A DNA stretch of 64,000 nt from QYOJ01 sp964616825. Lineage in GTDB: Bacteria > Bacteroidota > Bacteroidia > Bacteroidales > FEN-979. The translations under genes and the position numbers were made by a program. Under the pieces are notes generated by a model that made no database searches, was not told the origin of the DNA, and saw nothing but the letters and a program-made list of their open reading frames with translations. Shown piece by piece: positions 23,226-31,699 of the stretch (position 1 is the stretch's first letter; every line of letters begins with the position of its first letter). Location of the stretch: NCBI GenBank assembly GCA_964616825.1, contig CAZTSX010000007.1, forward strand, positions 68,089 through 132,088, in the 5' to 3' direction.

Positions 23226-25643
23226 ATGAAAACATTACAACTAATTGCCTGCGCCATTTTACTGGCTTTCATCCTTCCAAAATGTGCCAGTGGACAGCAG
23301 GACCCGAGCGGCAACGCCGGAGAAAAGACCATTTATTATGGCGTAGAAATCAATGATGTCCTCTGCGGGTATGCCAGAGTAACATCTATCCTGGAGGAGA
23401 AAGAGGGAAAAGAGATCGAAAAACTTGAAGGCAATGTCACAGTCAAACTATCTGTCCTGGGAGCCGGTGTCGACATGGTTATCACTTACCTCTATCTTAC
23501 AGATCCAGTGACCGAACAGTTTTTCTACAATGCGACAACCGTGAAAACCGGAGAGACAGAGATGGAGTTTATCTCAAAAGTAAAAGATGATTCCATCTAT
23601 TATGAATCTGCATCAGGGTCGGATAAGAAATCGTTCCTCCTGACCCCGGATGTCATTCTGGAAGGGCCCTTGACGACCATTCATATTGTGAATGATTTTA
23701 TTAACGGAGATGCTACAGAAAAAGCGTATATGATATACGATCCGGCCCGGGGTGAGATCTATGAAAAAACCTATACCCGGGTTGGCGAGGAGACTCTGGA
23801 ATTGGCAGGAAACAGTTACAAATGTCTCGTGCTGGATGAGATGAATCCAAGGTTGGGTGTGAAAGCAAAGCAGTGGTATGATATTGCCTCCGGGATGAAT
23901 GTCCAAACCCTGATTGCCAACCGAAGGATCTTTTTAGCAACCCCATCGGTAATTAAACAAATTACTACGGTGGATATGGATGATGTCCTCTTTGCAAAAG
24001 TAAACACCAAGATATCAGATATCCATCATATCGCCTACATGAAGGTCAGGGCAGTGATCAATTCGGCCGGGGAGCAGCTCACATCTGAAAATCTCAATCA
24101 CCTCGGGCAGACGTTTGAGGGGACCGTTACCGATAACCTGATTGAAGGAGTATTTGAAATACATGCCGACAAATATGACGGCGTTAATGCCCCTCCTTTC
24201 CCACCTGATTTCTTGAACGATCCTGAACTGGAGAAATACCTGAAACCAGAAAACCTGATTGAATCAGATGAACCGGTATTGATAGAAGAAGCCACAAAAA
24301 TAACAGAAGGATCGGCAGATTCCTGGGAAGCTGCTAAGCGACTCAGCAAATGGGTGGCTGAAAACATCGAAGGAGCTGTCCCGGGCGGGACCTCTGCGAT
24401 CAATACCTATAAAATCCGTCAGGGAGAGTGCGGATCACACTCCCGTTTGCTGGCAGCATTCTGCCGTGCTGTTGGTATTCCTGCCAGACTATCAGTTGGG
24501 TGCATGTATTCCTCCGTATATGGAGGAAGTTTTGGTCAGCATGCGTGGACGGAAGTATACATGGGTGATGCGGGCTGGGTGCCGGTAGATGCCACCGCAT
24601 TTGAGATTGATTTCATCGACGCCGGTCATATCCGTTTGGGAGAGGGGACTTCGTTCAATCCAAAAGAGATGGAGATCCTGGAGTATCGAATGATTGAAGG
24701 GACAATCACAGCCGGTGATTCGATCCCTGTAGAGGTTCAACCTTATCTTGGCAAATACACCGATTTGAGTAGAAACAGGGTATTTACGGTAGTGTATAAG
24801 GATAATTCCGTAGCCGTGGATATACCCGGACAGATGGTTCTGGTGTTAAAAGAGCCGGATGAAAATAGCTACTGGTATCCGAAACTGACCCGTCAGCTCT
24901 ATTTCCAGTTTCCAAAAAATACTGTTGGTACAGTGGAAAAACTACTCGTGACCCAGATGGTGCCTATTCCAAGAAAGACTGATCTCGACACATTGCCATC
25001 CGATGTTCCGAGAATCCTCCTTCCTTACATCGGGATTTATGACTTGCCCCAGGCGAAACTGACTGTTCCTGTATCGTTTCAAGAAGGGAACCTTTCTATT
25101 CCTGATCTGATAGGCAGAACCAATAAACCAGTGATCCTAGAGGAAAAGGATGGAAAATGGAATTCTGAAGACGGGAACTATACCATCAGGTTTGAGAAAA
25201 ATGACACAGGCGCTGTGACCAGGATGGTCGCTGCTATTCACTTTACATTTAACAGGGGCGAACCTGCTGCGAATATCATCGAAAAGGTTATTGAAGAGGA
25301 TGGAATCGATGCAGGATTGGAGAGATACCAGGAGTTGAAAACAGAGAACAGGGGAGAGTATATCTTCAAGGAGGAGTTACTGAACAGGTTGGGATACCGG
25401 TTTCTTTTGAATAATAAACTCCCGGAAGCCATCAAGGTATTCAAACTGAATGCAAAAGAGAATCCAGATTCATTCAACGTTTACGACAGCCTGGGGGAAG
25501 CCTACATGAAAAGCGGGAATAATGCCATGGCGATGAAGAATTATGAGAAGTCACTTGAACTGAATCCGGATAATGAGAACGGCAAAAAAATGTTGGAAAA
25601 ACTCCAGGAAACAGTAAAAGGTCAGCAAAACGATACTCCATGA
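23226..25643 (+). CDS. Exported transglutaminase-like protein with C-terminal TPR repeats
   Basis: Periplasmic or surface protein of 805 residues with a signal sequence to ~24 (LLAFILPKCASGQQ; the Cys could be lipidated). A beta-rich N-terminal half leads to a transglutaminase-like domain with Cys402 (RQGECGSHSR), His439 (GQHAWTEVY) and Asp455 (PVDAT), a complete triad, so a peptidase or amidase reaction is plausible. Two or three TPR units close the protein (FNVYDSLGEAYMKSGNNAMAM, then YEKSLELNPDNENG). Neighbours are small or unknown proteins in the same orientation. The substrate is unknown. Confidence 0.87.
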   Translation: MKTLQLIACAILLAFILPKCASGQQDPSGNAGEKTIYYGVEINDVLCGYARVTSILEEKEGKEIEKLEGNVTVKLSVLGAGVDMVITYLYLTDPVTEQFFYNATTVKTGETEMEFISKVKDDSIYYESASGSDKKSFLLTPDVILEGPLTTIHIVNDFINGDATEKAYMIYDPARGEIYEKTYTRVGEETLELAGNSYKCLVLDEMNPRLGVKAKQWYDIASGMNVQTLIANRRIFLATPSVIKQITTVDMDDVLFAKVNTKISDIHHIAYMKVRAVINSAGEQLTSENLNHLGQTFEGTVTDNLIEGVFEIHADKYDGVNAPPFPPDFLNDPELEKYLKPENLIESDEPVLIEEATKITEGSADSWEAAKRLSKWVAENIEGAVPGGTSAINTYKIRQGECGSHSRLLAAFCRAVGIPARLSVGCMYSSVYGGSFGQHAWTEVYMGDAGWVPVDATAFEIDFIDAGHIRLGEGTSFNPKEMEILEYRMIEGTITAGDSIPVEVQPYLGKYTDLSRNRVFTVVYKDNSVAVDIPGQMVLVLKEPDENSYWYPKLTRQLYFQFPKNTVGTVEKLLVTQMVPIPRKTDLDTLPSDVPRILLPYIGIYDLPQAKLTVPVSFQEGNLSIPDLIGRTNKPVILEEKDGKWNSEDGNYTIRFEKNDTGAVTRMVAAIHFTFNRGEPAANIIEKVIEEDGIDAGLERYQELKTENRGEYIFKEELLNRLGYRFLLNNKLPEAIKVFKLNAKENPDSFNVYDSLGEAYMKSGNNAMAMKNYEKSLELNPDNENGKKMLEKLQETVKGQQNDTP

Positions 25644-25682
25644 AAAAAACCAAGTGAACAAAATCCAATAACTGAATAACAG

Positions 25683-26282
25683 ATGAATTTCAAGCAAGCA
25701 GCCATACTGGGTTCTTACATCTCGAAAGACTACGCCGAAGATCTCTTCCGGCTGCTGGCTACCTATACGAGTATCTCTGCCTCCGAAGCTGCTTCGCGGC
25801 TGGACCTGCACATCAAAACTGTTCAGGATTTCCTGGAAGCGATGAGCGACCTGGGATTCCTGGAGAAAGAGGAGGTGTATGAAAAGAAGCGTCCCTATTT
25901 CCGGTATACGCTAAAAAAGAAGAAGATATCCATGGATCTTGATCTGGTTCCTTTATTCCCGAAAAGCGCAACCGACGACCGGACAGATCTCCAGATCCGG
26001 GAGCGAAAGAATGCCGGCGTCCGATTTACCACCTCACGGAATAATCAGTACATCAGCAACGTGGTGATCTGGATTGGGCAAGGACGTGAGCGCACGGAGA
26101 GACGGATCAACCTGACTATTTCCCAGGGACAGTTTCTGTTTCATCTCCCCTTCCCCAGTGCAGATTTTCAATCAATCCGGAAGATCATGGAGAAAGCAGA
26201 GGTTGATTCTTCAAACCTGTCTGAGATCCTCGATATCGTGGATGCCCTGATCGAATTCAACATAATTGAACATGAAAAATAA
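25683..26282 (+). CDS. Winged-helix domain protein
   Basis: A 199-residue soluble protein. Residues ~15-80 look like a winged helix-turn-helix: ISASEAASRLDLHIKTVQDF, LEAMSDLGFLEKEEVYEKKR and FRYTLKKKKIS as the wing. The rest (FTTSRNNQYISNVVIWIGQG and the C-terminal helix) is not recognised. The layout suits a small transcriptional regulator that senses something through the C-terminal part. It starts 39 bases after the transglutaminase gene in the same direction and may regulate this block. Confidence 0.7.
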   Translation: MNFKQAAILGSYISKDYAEDLFRLLATYTSISASEAASRLDLHIKTVQDFLEAMSDLGFLEKEEVYEKKRPYFRYTLKKKKISMDLDLVPLFPKSATDDRTDLQIRERKNAGVRFTTSRNNQYISNVVIWIGQGRERTERRINLTISQGQFLFHLPFPSADFQSIRKIMEKAEVDSSNLSEILDIVDALIEFNIIEHEK

Positions 26283-26287
26283 ATATA

Positions 26288-26321
26288 AGAACACAAATGA
26301 CACAGATGGACACAGATTATA
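26288..26321. repeat. Short ACACARATG-type repeat
   Basis: Three staggered copies (ACACAAATG, ACACAGATGG, ACACAGATT) in the 51-base gap between two genes. Confidence 0.5.
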
Positions 26322-26333
26322 AAAACGAAAATC

Positions 26334-27215
26334 ATGAAAACAAGAAAATTTTTACCCCTATTGATTCCGGTTGGGATCTTATTGACAACGGTCTTCATCC
26401 TTGCCGGATGTGCATCCAAAAAGAACATCTGGGGGAGTAAAGAAAAAGGGCTGATCCTGAGTTATCGTTTCCCGGAATCCAACTCTCTCAAGTATATCGC
26501 TTCTGGTGATATGGTTCAGAACATGGAGATGATGGGGCAGAAGTTTGAGGTTACCCTGAAGAACTATCAGGTTTATTCTCTCAAAACAGACGATCCTTCA
26601 TCAGATCCACTAACCCTGGATATCACTGTTGACACAATGTATCTCAAAATGAAAACTCCGATGAACGAAACCACCCCGGGAATGGAAGAGGTAATCGGGC
26701 GGAATTTTGCCATCAAACTTACACCAATTGGTAAGGAATCGGATTTCTCACAGGCGGAGGAGATCACCTTTCAACTGGGGGGTGAAACCCGTAGCCTGAG
26801 TGCCGAATTCCAGGGATTCTTCCCTGATTTCCCTGCTAACCCGGTAAAGCCCGGAGATTCATGGAGCTATCAGGATACGATCAAAGAGGAGTCCGGAGGA
26901 AACTGGTTGCACCTTTATATCAATTGCACGGCTACTCTTGAAGGGTACGAGACGCTGAGCGGAAGGGAGTGCGTCCGGGTTACGGTCCATTTCAGTGGTA
27001 CGTTACTGGGAGAAGGGATTACACGGCAAGTAGAGATGAAAACAACCGGTGATATTTCAGGCACCGACACCTATTTCTTCGATTACAAGGAAGGGATTTT
27101 GGTGAAAATCAGATCAGAAGGAACAGCTTCTTCTGTGACCAAGACCAGCGGTGAAAGAGAGATGACGATCCCGGCGACGAGAGAGTTTGCGAAGGAGGTG
27201 GTGCTGGAAGAGTGA
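26334..27215 (+). CDS. Exported lipoprotein, DUF6263-like
   Basis: A 293-residue protein with lipoprotein signal (LLIPVGILLTTVFILAGC, lipid Cys ~26) and a beta-rich body: LILSYRFPESNSLKYIASG, FPDFPANPVKPGDSWSYQDT and GILVKIRSEGTA. The PVKPGDSW phrase is usual in DUF6263-type proteins. A role is not known. It is the last of the co-oriented run that begins at 22106, except for dsrE. The transglutaminase, the winged-helix protein and this lipoprotein may belong to one envelope-related unit, inferred from spacing only. Confidence 0.75.
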   Translation: MKTRKFLPLLIPVGILLTTVFILAGCASKKNIWGSKEKGLILSYRFPESNSLKYIASGDMVQNMEMMGQKFEVTLKNYQVYSLKTDDPSSDPLTLDITVDTMYLKMKTPMNETTPGMEEVIGRNFAIKLTPIGKESDFSQAEEITFQLGGETRSLSAEFQGFFPDFPANPVKPGDSWSYQDTIKEESGGNWLHLYINCTATLEGYETLSGRECVRVTVHFSGTLLGEGITRQVEMKTTGDISGTDTYFFDYKEGILVKIRSEGTASSVTKTSGEREMTIPATREFAKEVVLEE

Positions 27216-27225
27216 CAAATCAGAC

Positions 27226-27257
27226 AAGTGATCCAGTGACCAAGTAATCCAGGTATG
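27226..27257 (+). repeat. Octamer array AGTNATCC, left of dsrE
   Basis: Units AGTGATCC, AGTGACCA, AGTAATCC, AGGTATGA. The same unit type occurs at 27697-27743 on the other side of the DsrE-family gene, in the same orientation. Confidence 0.7.
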
Positions 27258-27302
27258 AAGTGAAGGTTTTAATTTTTCCTGACCTTCTTTCCCAAACATC
27301 CG

Positions 27303-27310
27303 TATATTTG
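27303..27310 (+). promoter_or_regulatory. -7 promoter element (TATATTTG) for the DsrE-family gene
   Basis: Perfect TAnnTTTG match, 27 bases before the ATG at 27338. Confidence 0.65.
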
Positions 27311-27337
27311 CCCCCCAATTAAACTAAACCTCGAACA

Positions 27338-27682
27338 ATGGATGAGACGAAGAAGCTCCATGTCTTATGGACCACAGGGGAGAAAGATGTTGCTATCCGG
27401 ATGATATTTCAGTACCTGATGAATGCCAAAGCCAATGGCTGGTGGGATGAGATCAACCTGATTATCTGGGGGCCATCTGCAAAGCTTACAGCTGAAGACA
27501 AGGAGATCCAGGAAGAGATCCAGATGTGCCTCGACAGCGGGATGACCATTCAGGCATGCCTCGTTTGCACCGATTCTTATGGAGTTACAAAAAAAATAAT
27601 CAGGCTGGGTATTGATGTCCGGCTGATGGGAGAACCGTTTACAGAGTATCTGCGTGGTAAGGATACAGTGATTACGTTTTGA
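27338..27682 (+). CDS. DsrE family protein
   Basis: A 114-residue cytoplasmic protein of the DsrE/YchN-like family, members of which carry persulfide sulfur or act as small scaffold proteins. HVLWTTGEKDVAIRMIFQYL, INLIIWGPSAKLTA and CLDSGMTIQACLVCTDSYGV show the fold; the Cys of ACLVC are candidate sulfur carriers. It is monocistronic, with its own promoter, between two octamer arrays. No other sulfur-metabolism gene is in the window. Confidence 0.85.
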   Translation: MDETKKLHVLWTTGEKDVAIRMIFQYLMNAKANGWWDEINLIIWGPSAKLTAEDKEIQEEIQMCLDSGMTIQACLVCTDSYGVTKKIIRLGIDVRLMGEPFTEYLRGKDTVITF

Positions 27683-27696
27683 TGACAGGTTAGACA

Positions 27697-27743
27697 AGTA
27701 TCCAGTTATCCAGTTATCCAGTAATCCAGCTATCTGGTTATCC
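27697..27743 (+). repeat. Octamer array AGTNATCC, right of dsrE
   Basis: Units AGTATCC, AGTTATCC, AGTTATCC, AGTAATCC, AGCTATCT, GGTTATCC. The end of the array overlaps the stop codon and last codons of the metallopeptidase gene at 27730. Confidence 0.75.
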
Positions 27744-29250
27744 ACTCGATGTATCCTTCAATATCAAGTCCTTTTCCAGTGAATCGTTTGAGTTTCTCCT
27801 GCCAGTGATAATACTCACCGTCTTTGTAGAAGTACTCCTGCATCAGGGCGGCGGTTTCGGGATTGAAGAGGTAGTCAGTTCCCAGTCTTCTCTCCAGTTC
27901 GTTGTGGATCTGCCACTGGATGATCTCGGCGAAGAGGTAGTTGTGGTTGTAAATGGGATAGGATACATACATGGAGTTAGCCATTCTGTGTTGCCGCGAG
28001 GAAGGTGTGTCAACCAGCAGGTATCGTTTCAACAACTTTGACCGAAGTGAATCCACATCCAATTCCGGATTGTTGAATATTTCCAGTTCCAGCCACACAT
28101 TGTAGAGCCAGAAGCGGATGTTGACCGGAGCATATTTCTTGCAGGTCTTGATTTTTTCAGCAATTTCTTCCCCGGTGAGATCAGTATACTTTTTCATCCA
28201 CTCCGGGTTCTGAAGGACACCGGCAGCCCACTCAGCCAAACCTTCTGCCATGATCGGACTGGTGCCTCCTGCTATCCACTCATACCCCTTTAGTACCGGA
28301 GATGAGATACGGGTGTAAACACAGGCCAGACCATGTCCTACTTCGTGAAAGATGGTTGATACTCCTACGCTTGGATTCACAACCAACTTGAAGTTGTCGG
28401 GAATCCGTACAGAAATTCCCTGTCCTCCCATCGGAGGCGGCAGTTGCATCTCACGTTGCAGGATCGGCAGCTCTTCATACTTCATCCCTAATCCATTCAG
28501 GGTGGAGGAAAGGATGGCCTGGCGTTCCTCTTTCAAAGGTTCTGGTGGTCCACATCGGAAATAGTTAAAATAGAGCTGGAATATATCCTGAATCCCCACT
28601 TCATCGAGTTCATTCTTCTCCTTTAACTCATCAACCATCACCCTGTATGGCTGGATAGTAAGTGTATCTATCACATGGAGCCAGCGCTGAAATGCTTCGG
28701 GCTGAATGCTGTTAACCATCAGGGTCATGTCTATGTAACCGTGAAATCCTAACTCTTTAGCCGAGATGTTCCGTTTGACCAGCAGCTCTTTTGCCATCTT
28801 CTCCAGGTCTTCGCCTGAAGGCTTCCCTTCTACAGTATCGGATGTAACCAGCCATTTTTCAAGTTCCGACTGCAGCTCACTGATCCCGGGAGCGTCATTG
28901 ACCTGTGAAGCCGCCATGATATTGTGCCACTGAATCAGCTGACGATGCATCATTGTATCGGAAATCTTATCCTGTCTCTGCATCCAGTATTGAAGAAGGG
29001 CTTCCATACTGTCTTTTTGCACATACCTATCTGCTTTGAGTGTTTCCAGTTCGCCTGCATCCTCCAGTACCCCCGAGTAATAGTCGTAATAGGCATCTCC
29101 CAAGGCAACAGAATAATCTTCAAACAATTGATCCTGACGGTCGAGGAAGCTCCGGACTTGATCCTGTTGTATGATCCAGTTTGTCTCCTGAGCCATAATA
29201 GCTACAGAAAGACCGATGGTCATGGCAATAATTAAAAAAAGTGGTTTCAT
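27730..29250 (-). CDS. Exported M2/M3-like gluzincin metallopeptidase
   Basis: Secreted or periplasmic zinc peptidase of 506 residues with signal peptide to ~20 (SVAIMAQ). The HExxH site is FHEVGHGLA at 302-306 and the likely third ligand is Glu336 in SPIMAEGLAEW. Overall helical content and the EVGHGL pattern are closest to oligopeptidases of the M2, M3 and M32 group; the exact family is uncertain. The stop codon falls in the AGTNATCC repeat, so the final few residues (IEWITR) may be repeat-derived. It is separate from the metallopeptidase pair further upstream. Confidence 0.82.
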   Translation of the reverse strand: MKPLFLIIAMTIGLSVAIMAQETNWIIQQDQVRSFLDRQDQLFEDYSVALGDAYYDYYSGVLEDAGELETLKADRYVQKDSMEALLQYWMQRQDKISDTMMHRQLIQWHNIMAASQVNDAPGISELQSELEKWLVTSDTVEGKPSGEDLEKMAKELLVKRNISAKELGFHGYIDMTLMVNSIQPEAFQRWLHVIDTLTIQPYRVMVDELKEKNELDEVGIQDIFQLYFNYFRCGPPEPLKEERQAILSSTLNGLGMKYEELPILQREMQLPPPMGGQGISVRIPDNFKLVVNPSVGVSTIFHEVGHGLACVYTRISSPVLKGYEWIAGGTSPIMAEGLAEWAAGVLQNPEWMKKYTDLTGEEIAEKIKTCKKYAPVNIRFWLYNVWLELEIFNNPELDVDSLRSKLLKRYLLVDTPSSRQHRMANSMYVSYPIYNHNYLFAEIIQWQIHNELERRLGTDYLFNPETAALMQEYFYKDGEYYHWQEKLKRFTGKGLDIEGYIEWITR

Positions 29251-29317
29251 GAATGAATGAGTTTAGTTTTTAACTCATGCAAAGATGAGGATTAATTGGG
29301 AACCATATCACCATCCG

Positions 29318-30592
29318 TTAAAGCTTCTGTCTGAACATGTGCTTGTTGTCTCCCTGACCAGGGATATCGTAAAGGTAAAAAAGGAAGTTATTATGTACGT
29401 GAACCTTTTGGGGAAACATATGCTTTGAGCTGGCGATCCTTTTCAGCTCGCCGGTATTTAAATCGACACGGTAGAGGGTCATCCTGCCGTTTTTGATGAA
29501 GGAAGTATAGGCTTTCCGGTCGATGTCGTCGATATAGATCTCGGTGGTCCACCGGCCGGCATTTGTCTCCTGAACCTGCAACTTCAGCTTGGATGTAAAT
29601 TCACCCAGCCGCGTATATAGCTCCAGCGTATAATCGGCTGTATTGAACACACATAGCATATCGTCAATCTTATGAAGCGTAGAAGTGTTTGGTTTGTAAA
29701 GTACTTTCTTCACCCAATTCCATTGCTGAAAAGCTTCCCGGCCTTCCGGGATCCGCGACATCATCATCAACGCATTGTCGTCTCGGTTTCTTCTCAACAT
29801 CTTCATCTTTGCTTCATCATTAGCAAATGTGAGATGCTTTTTCTGGCTGGTTTTGCGATTGATGTGATAAAATTCAACTCCCAGCTGATTCCGGCTTATC
29901 TTCCTGAAGAAAAGCAGATCCCCCGAAGAGGCTACACAATCAAAGAGGGTCTTGCGGAAGCGGTCGATCTCAGCAGGAAAGATGAGCCGAAGGATAGTAG
30001 AGTCTCTGAATACCTGGTATGCTGTATCATGACTGAGCACATGTATATACCCCAGGCAATCATGAAACAGTCGTGTCGGACGAAATGGAAGCGAGCCCGA
30101 GCCGGATGCTGTATCGCCCGATACCGAAAGACAAAGTAATTCCGATTCAGCTCGCCTGAACCTGAAGATCAGCATGTAGACCCGGTTGCTGTCGACCGTA
30201 TAATCCAGGACCGAATACTGGGTGTCTTTGAAGAAGAGCTCGGGTTCATATTCGGCCTTGATCTCGACCTCCCTGAGCGTTGTTGCCTGTTGCTTCAACA
30301 TGACGGTGATCGTTGCCGAGGTGTTATCCAGCCAGATCCGCTGGGTTTCATACCCCAGATGGCTTACAGTCATGTATACCGGGATGGTGTCGATGAAAAA
30401 AGAGAACTTCCCCTGGATGCTTGTTGAGGTTCCCAGGTCGGTTCCGGTAAAGCTGATATTTACCGACGGGACCGGATGCCGGGTCTCGCGATCAATGACC
30501 TTCCCATAGAAATAGAAGTTCTGCTCCTGAGCATAGATCAGCTGGGTGGAACAACATATCAGAAAGACCAGAAATAATTTCCATCTTCTCAT
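29318..30592 (-). CDS. Exported protein with carboxypeptidase-like regulatory domain and beta-propeller-like body
   Basis: The 424-residue protein has a signal peptide (LFLVFLICCSTQLIYAQ, to ~21) and a CarboxypepD_reg-like domain at ~25-105 (YFYGKVIDRETRHPVPSVNI, STSIQGKFSF, VSHLGYET). The remaining ~310 residues contain WD-like beta segments and no sorting domain. The start at 30592 was chosen because it precedes the signal peptide and overlaps the stop of the upstream peptidase gene as ATGA. The tight overlap indicates translational coupling with that peptidase. Function unknown. Confidence 0.78.
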   Translation of the reverse strand: MRRWKLFLVFLICCSTQLIYAQEQNFYFYGKVIDRETRHPVPSVNISFTGTDLGTSTSIQGKFSFFIDTIPVYMTVSHLGYETQRIWLDNTSATITVMLKQQATTLREVEIKAEYEPELFFKDTQYSVLDYTVDSNRVYMLIFRFRRAESELLCLSVSGDTASGSGSLPFRPTRLFHDCLGYIHVLSHDTAYQVFRDSTILRLIFPAEIDRFRKTLFDCVASSGDLLFFRKISRNQLGVEFYHINRKTSQKKHLTFANDEAKMKMLRRNRDDNALMMMSRIPEGREAFQQWNWVKKVLYKPNTSTLHKIDDMLCVFNTADYTLELYTRLGEFTSKLKLQVQETNAGRWTTEIYIDDIDRKAYTSFIKNGRMTLYRVDLNTGELKRIASSKHMFPQKVHVHNNFLFYLYDIPGQGDNKHMFRQKL

Positions 30593-31587
30593 TTGCGGGA
30601 AAACTTCAGGAAAAGCCAACGAATGACAATCACTATCGGGGTAAACACAATCAAGATAATAAGTACCCATCTCAGGAACACCAGAAAATCAAATGAAACA
30701 GGTACCAGGGCTGTCAATGGTGGAAAGATTCCAGCCTCTTTTTGATGTTTTACCCATTTCTTCTCAACCTCTGCCAAAGGAATCTGAAACACTTTTTCGA
30801 ATGTTTTCTCCGTACTGAAATTCCAGTGCATCTTCGATCCATACTTGCGGATCTGGTCTATTCCGTATTGTGAGATCAGGTACCGGGTAAACTGATATAC
30901 TCCCCCGTAACCCTTTGCAGCCATCTTCCCATCTTCCATTCTCACCATCGCCTGCCAATCCCAGGGATGTTTCAGTGAGGTGACCGTTACCAGCTCCGGG
31001 TTCTCTTTCAGGTAATCGTCGAGATGGTTTGCTGCAAAGGAATAGTCCTGCATTACCGTAGCACATCCTTCGTCGAACCATTTGGGGAGGGTTAACACAT
31101 AGCAGAGATACGAGAAACGACGACTCATATAAAGATGGCTCATCTCATGAACAAGAGCCGAATACAACGACATACTTGTTCCAAAACGGTCGGGATTGAG
31201 TACAATCCTCCCCATCAAAGCCGATCCCATAGCCCGGTTCCATGTCAGATGATAATATTGATCAGGCGATTCACATAAAAAAATATTCACCCCTTTCCAG
31301 AACTCCTGGTCACTGGTATCATTCCAGAATTTTCGGATAGAATCCTGTGCGATGGACGCCATGTAGAGAACATCCATGGCCTCAATGATATGGTCACCGG
31401 AATAGTAAACGGTATTTGTATAATCCGTTACATTATCATAGGAATCAAGCAGGTAAGGGAACAGCACCCTCCCGGGTCCAAACATAAAAAAGAAGATGAT
31501 CAACCAGAAAAACAGGAATAATAAGATCCGGAGAGTCCATTTTCTCACATTACTTCGCTTTTTTTCTCTGGTAATCGGGTCATTCAT
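30589..31587 (-). CDS. Membrane-anchored peptidase MA-like gluzincin
   Basis: A 332-residue metallopeptidase-like protein with transmembrane segments at ~19-37 and at the C-terminus (~300-325). The zinc site is VHEMSHLYM (147-151), and WFDEGCA supplies the downstream Glu173, typical for peptidase MA-like domains. It has its own TATTTTTG promoter and is coupled by a 4-base overlap to the regulatory-domain gene. The active site would lie outside the cytoplasm if the N-terminal helix is inserted with positive-inside orientation (RKWTLR before it). Confidence 0.83.
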   Translation of the reverse strand: MNDPITREKKRSNVRKWTLRILLFLFFWLIIFFFMFGPGRVLFPYLLDSYDNVTDYTNTVYYSGDHIIEAMDVLYMASIAQDSIRKFWNDTSDQEFWKGVNIFLCESPDQYYHLTWNRAMGSALMGRIVLNPDRFGTSMSLYSALVHEMSHLYMSRRFSYLCYVLTLPKWFDEGCATVMQDYSFAANHLDDYLKENPELVTVTSLKHPWDWQAMVRMEDGKMAAKGYGGVYQFTRYLISQYGIDQIRKYGSKMHWNFSTEKTFEKVFQIPLAEVEKKWVKHQKEAGIFPPLTALVPVSFDFLVFLRWVLIILIVFTPIVIVIRWLFLKFSRK

Positions 31588-31612
31588 GGAGATAAAAGTA
31601 ACAATGAATATT

Positions 31613-31620
31613 CAAAAATA
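31613..31620 (-). promoter_or_regulatory. -7 promoter element (TATTTTTG) for the peptidase MA-like gene
   Basis: Perfect TAnnTTTG on the minus strand, 25 bases between it and the ATG at 31587. Confidence 0.6.
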
Positions 31621-31699
31621 GGTTTCCAGGCATAGGCAAGCAAAATATATCGATGATCGAATACAATCTGTCGATAAGCAGCAAGAAAACAAATAGGAG

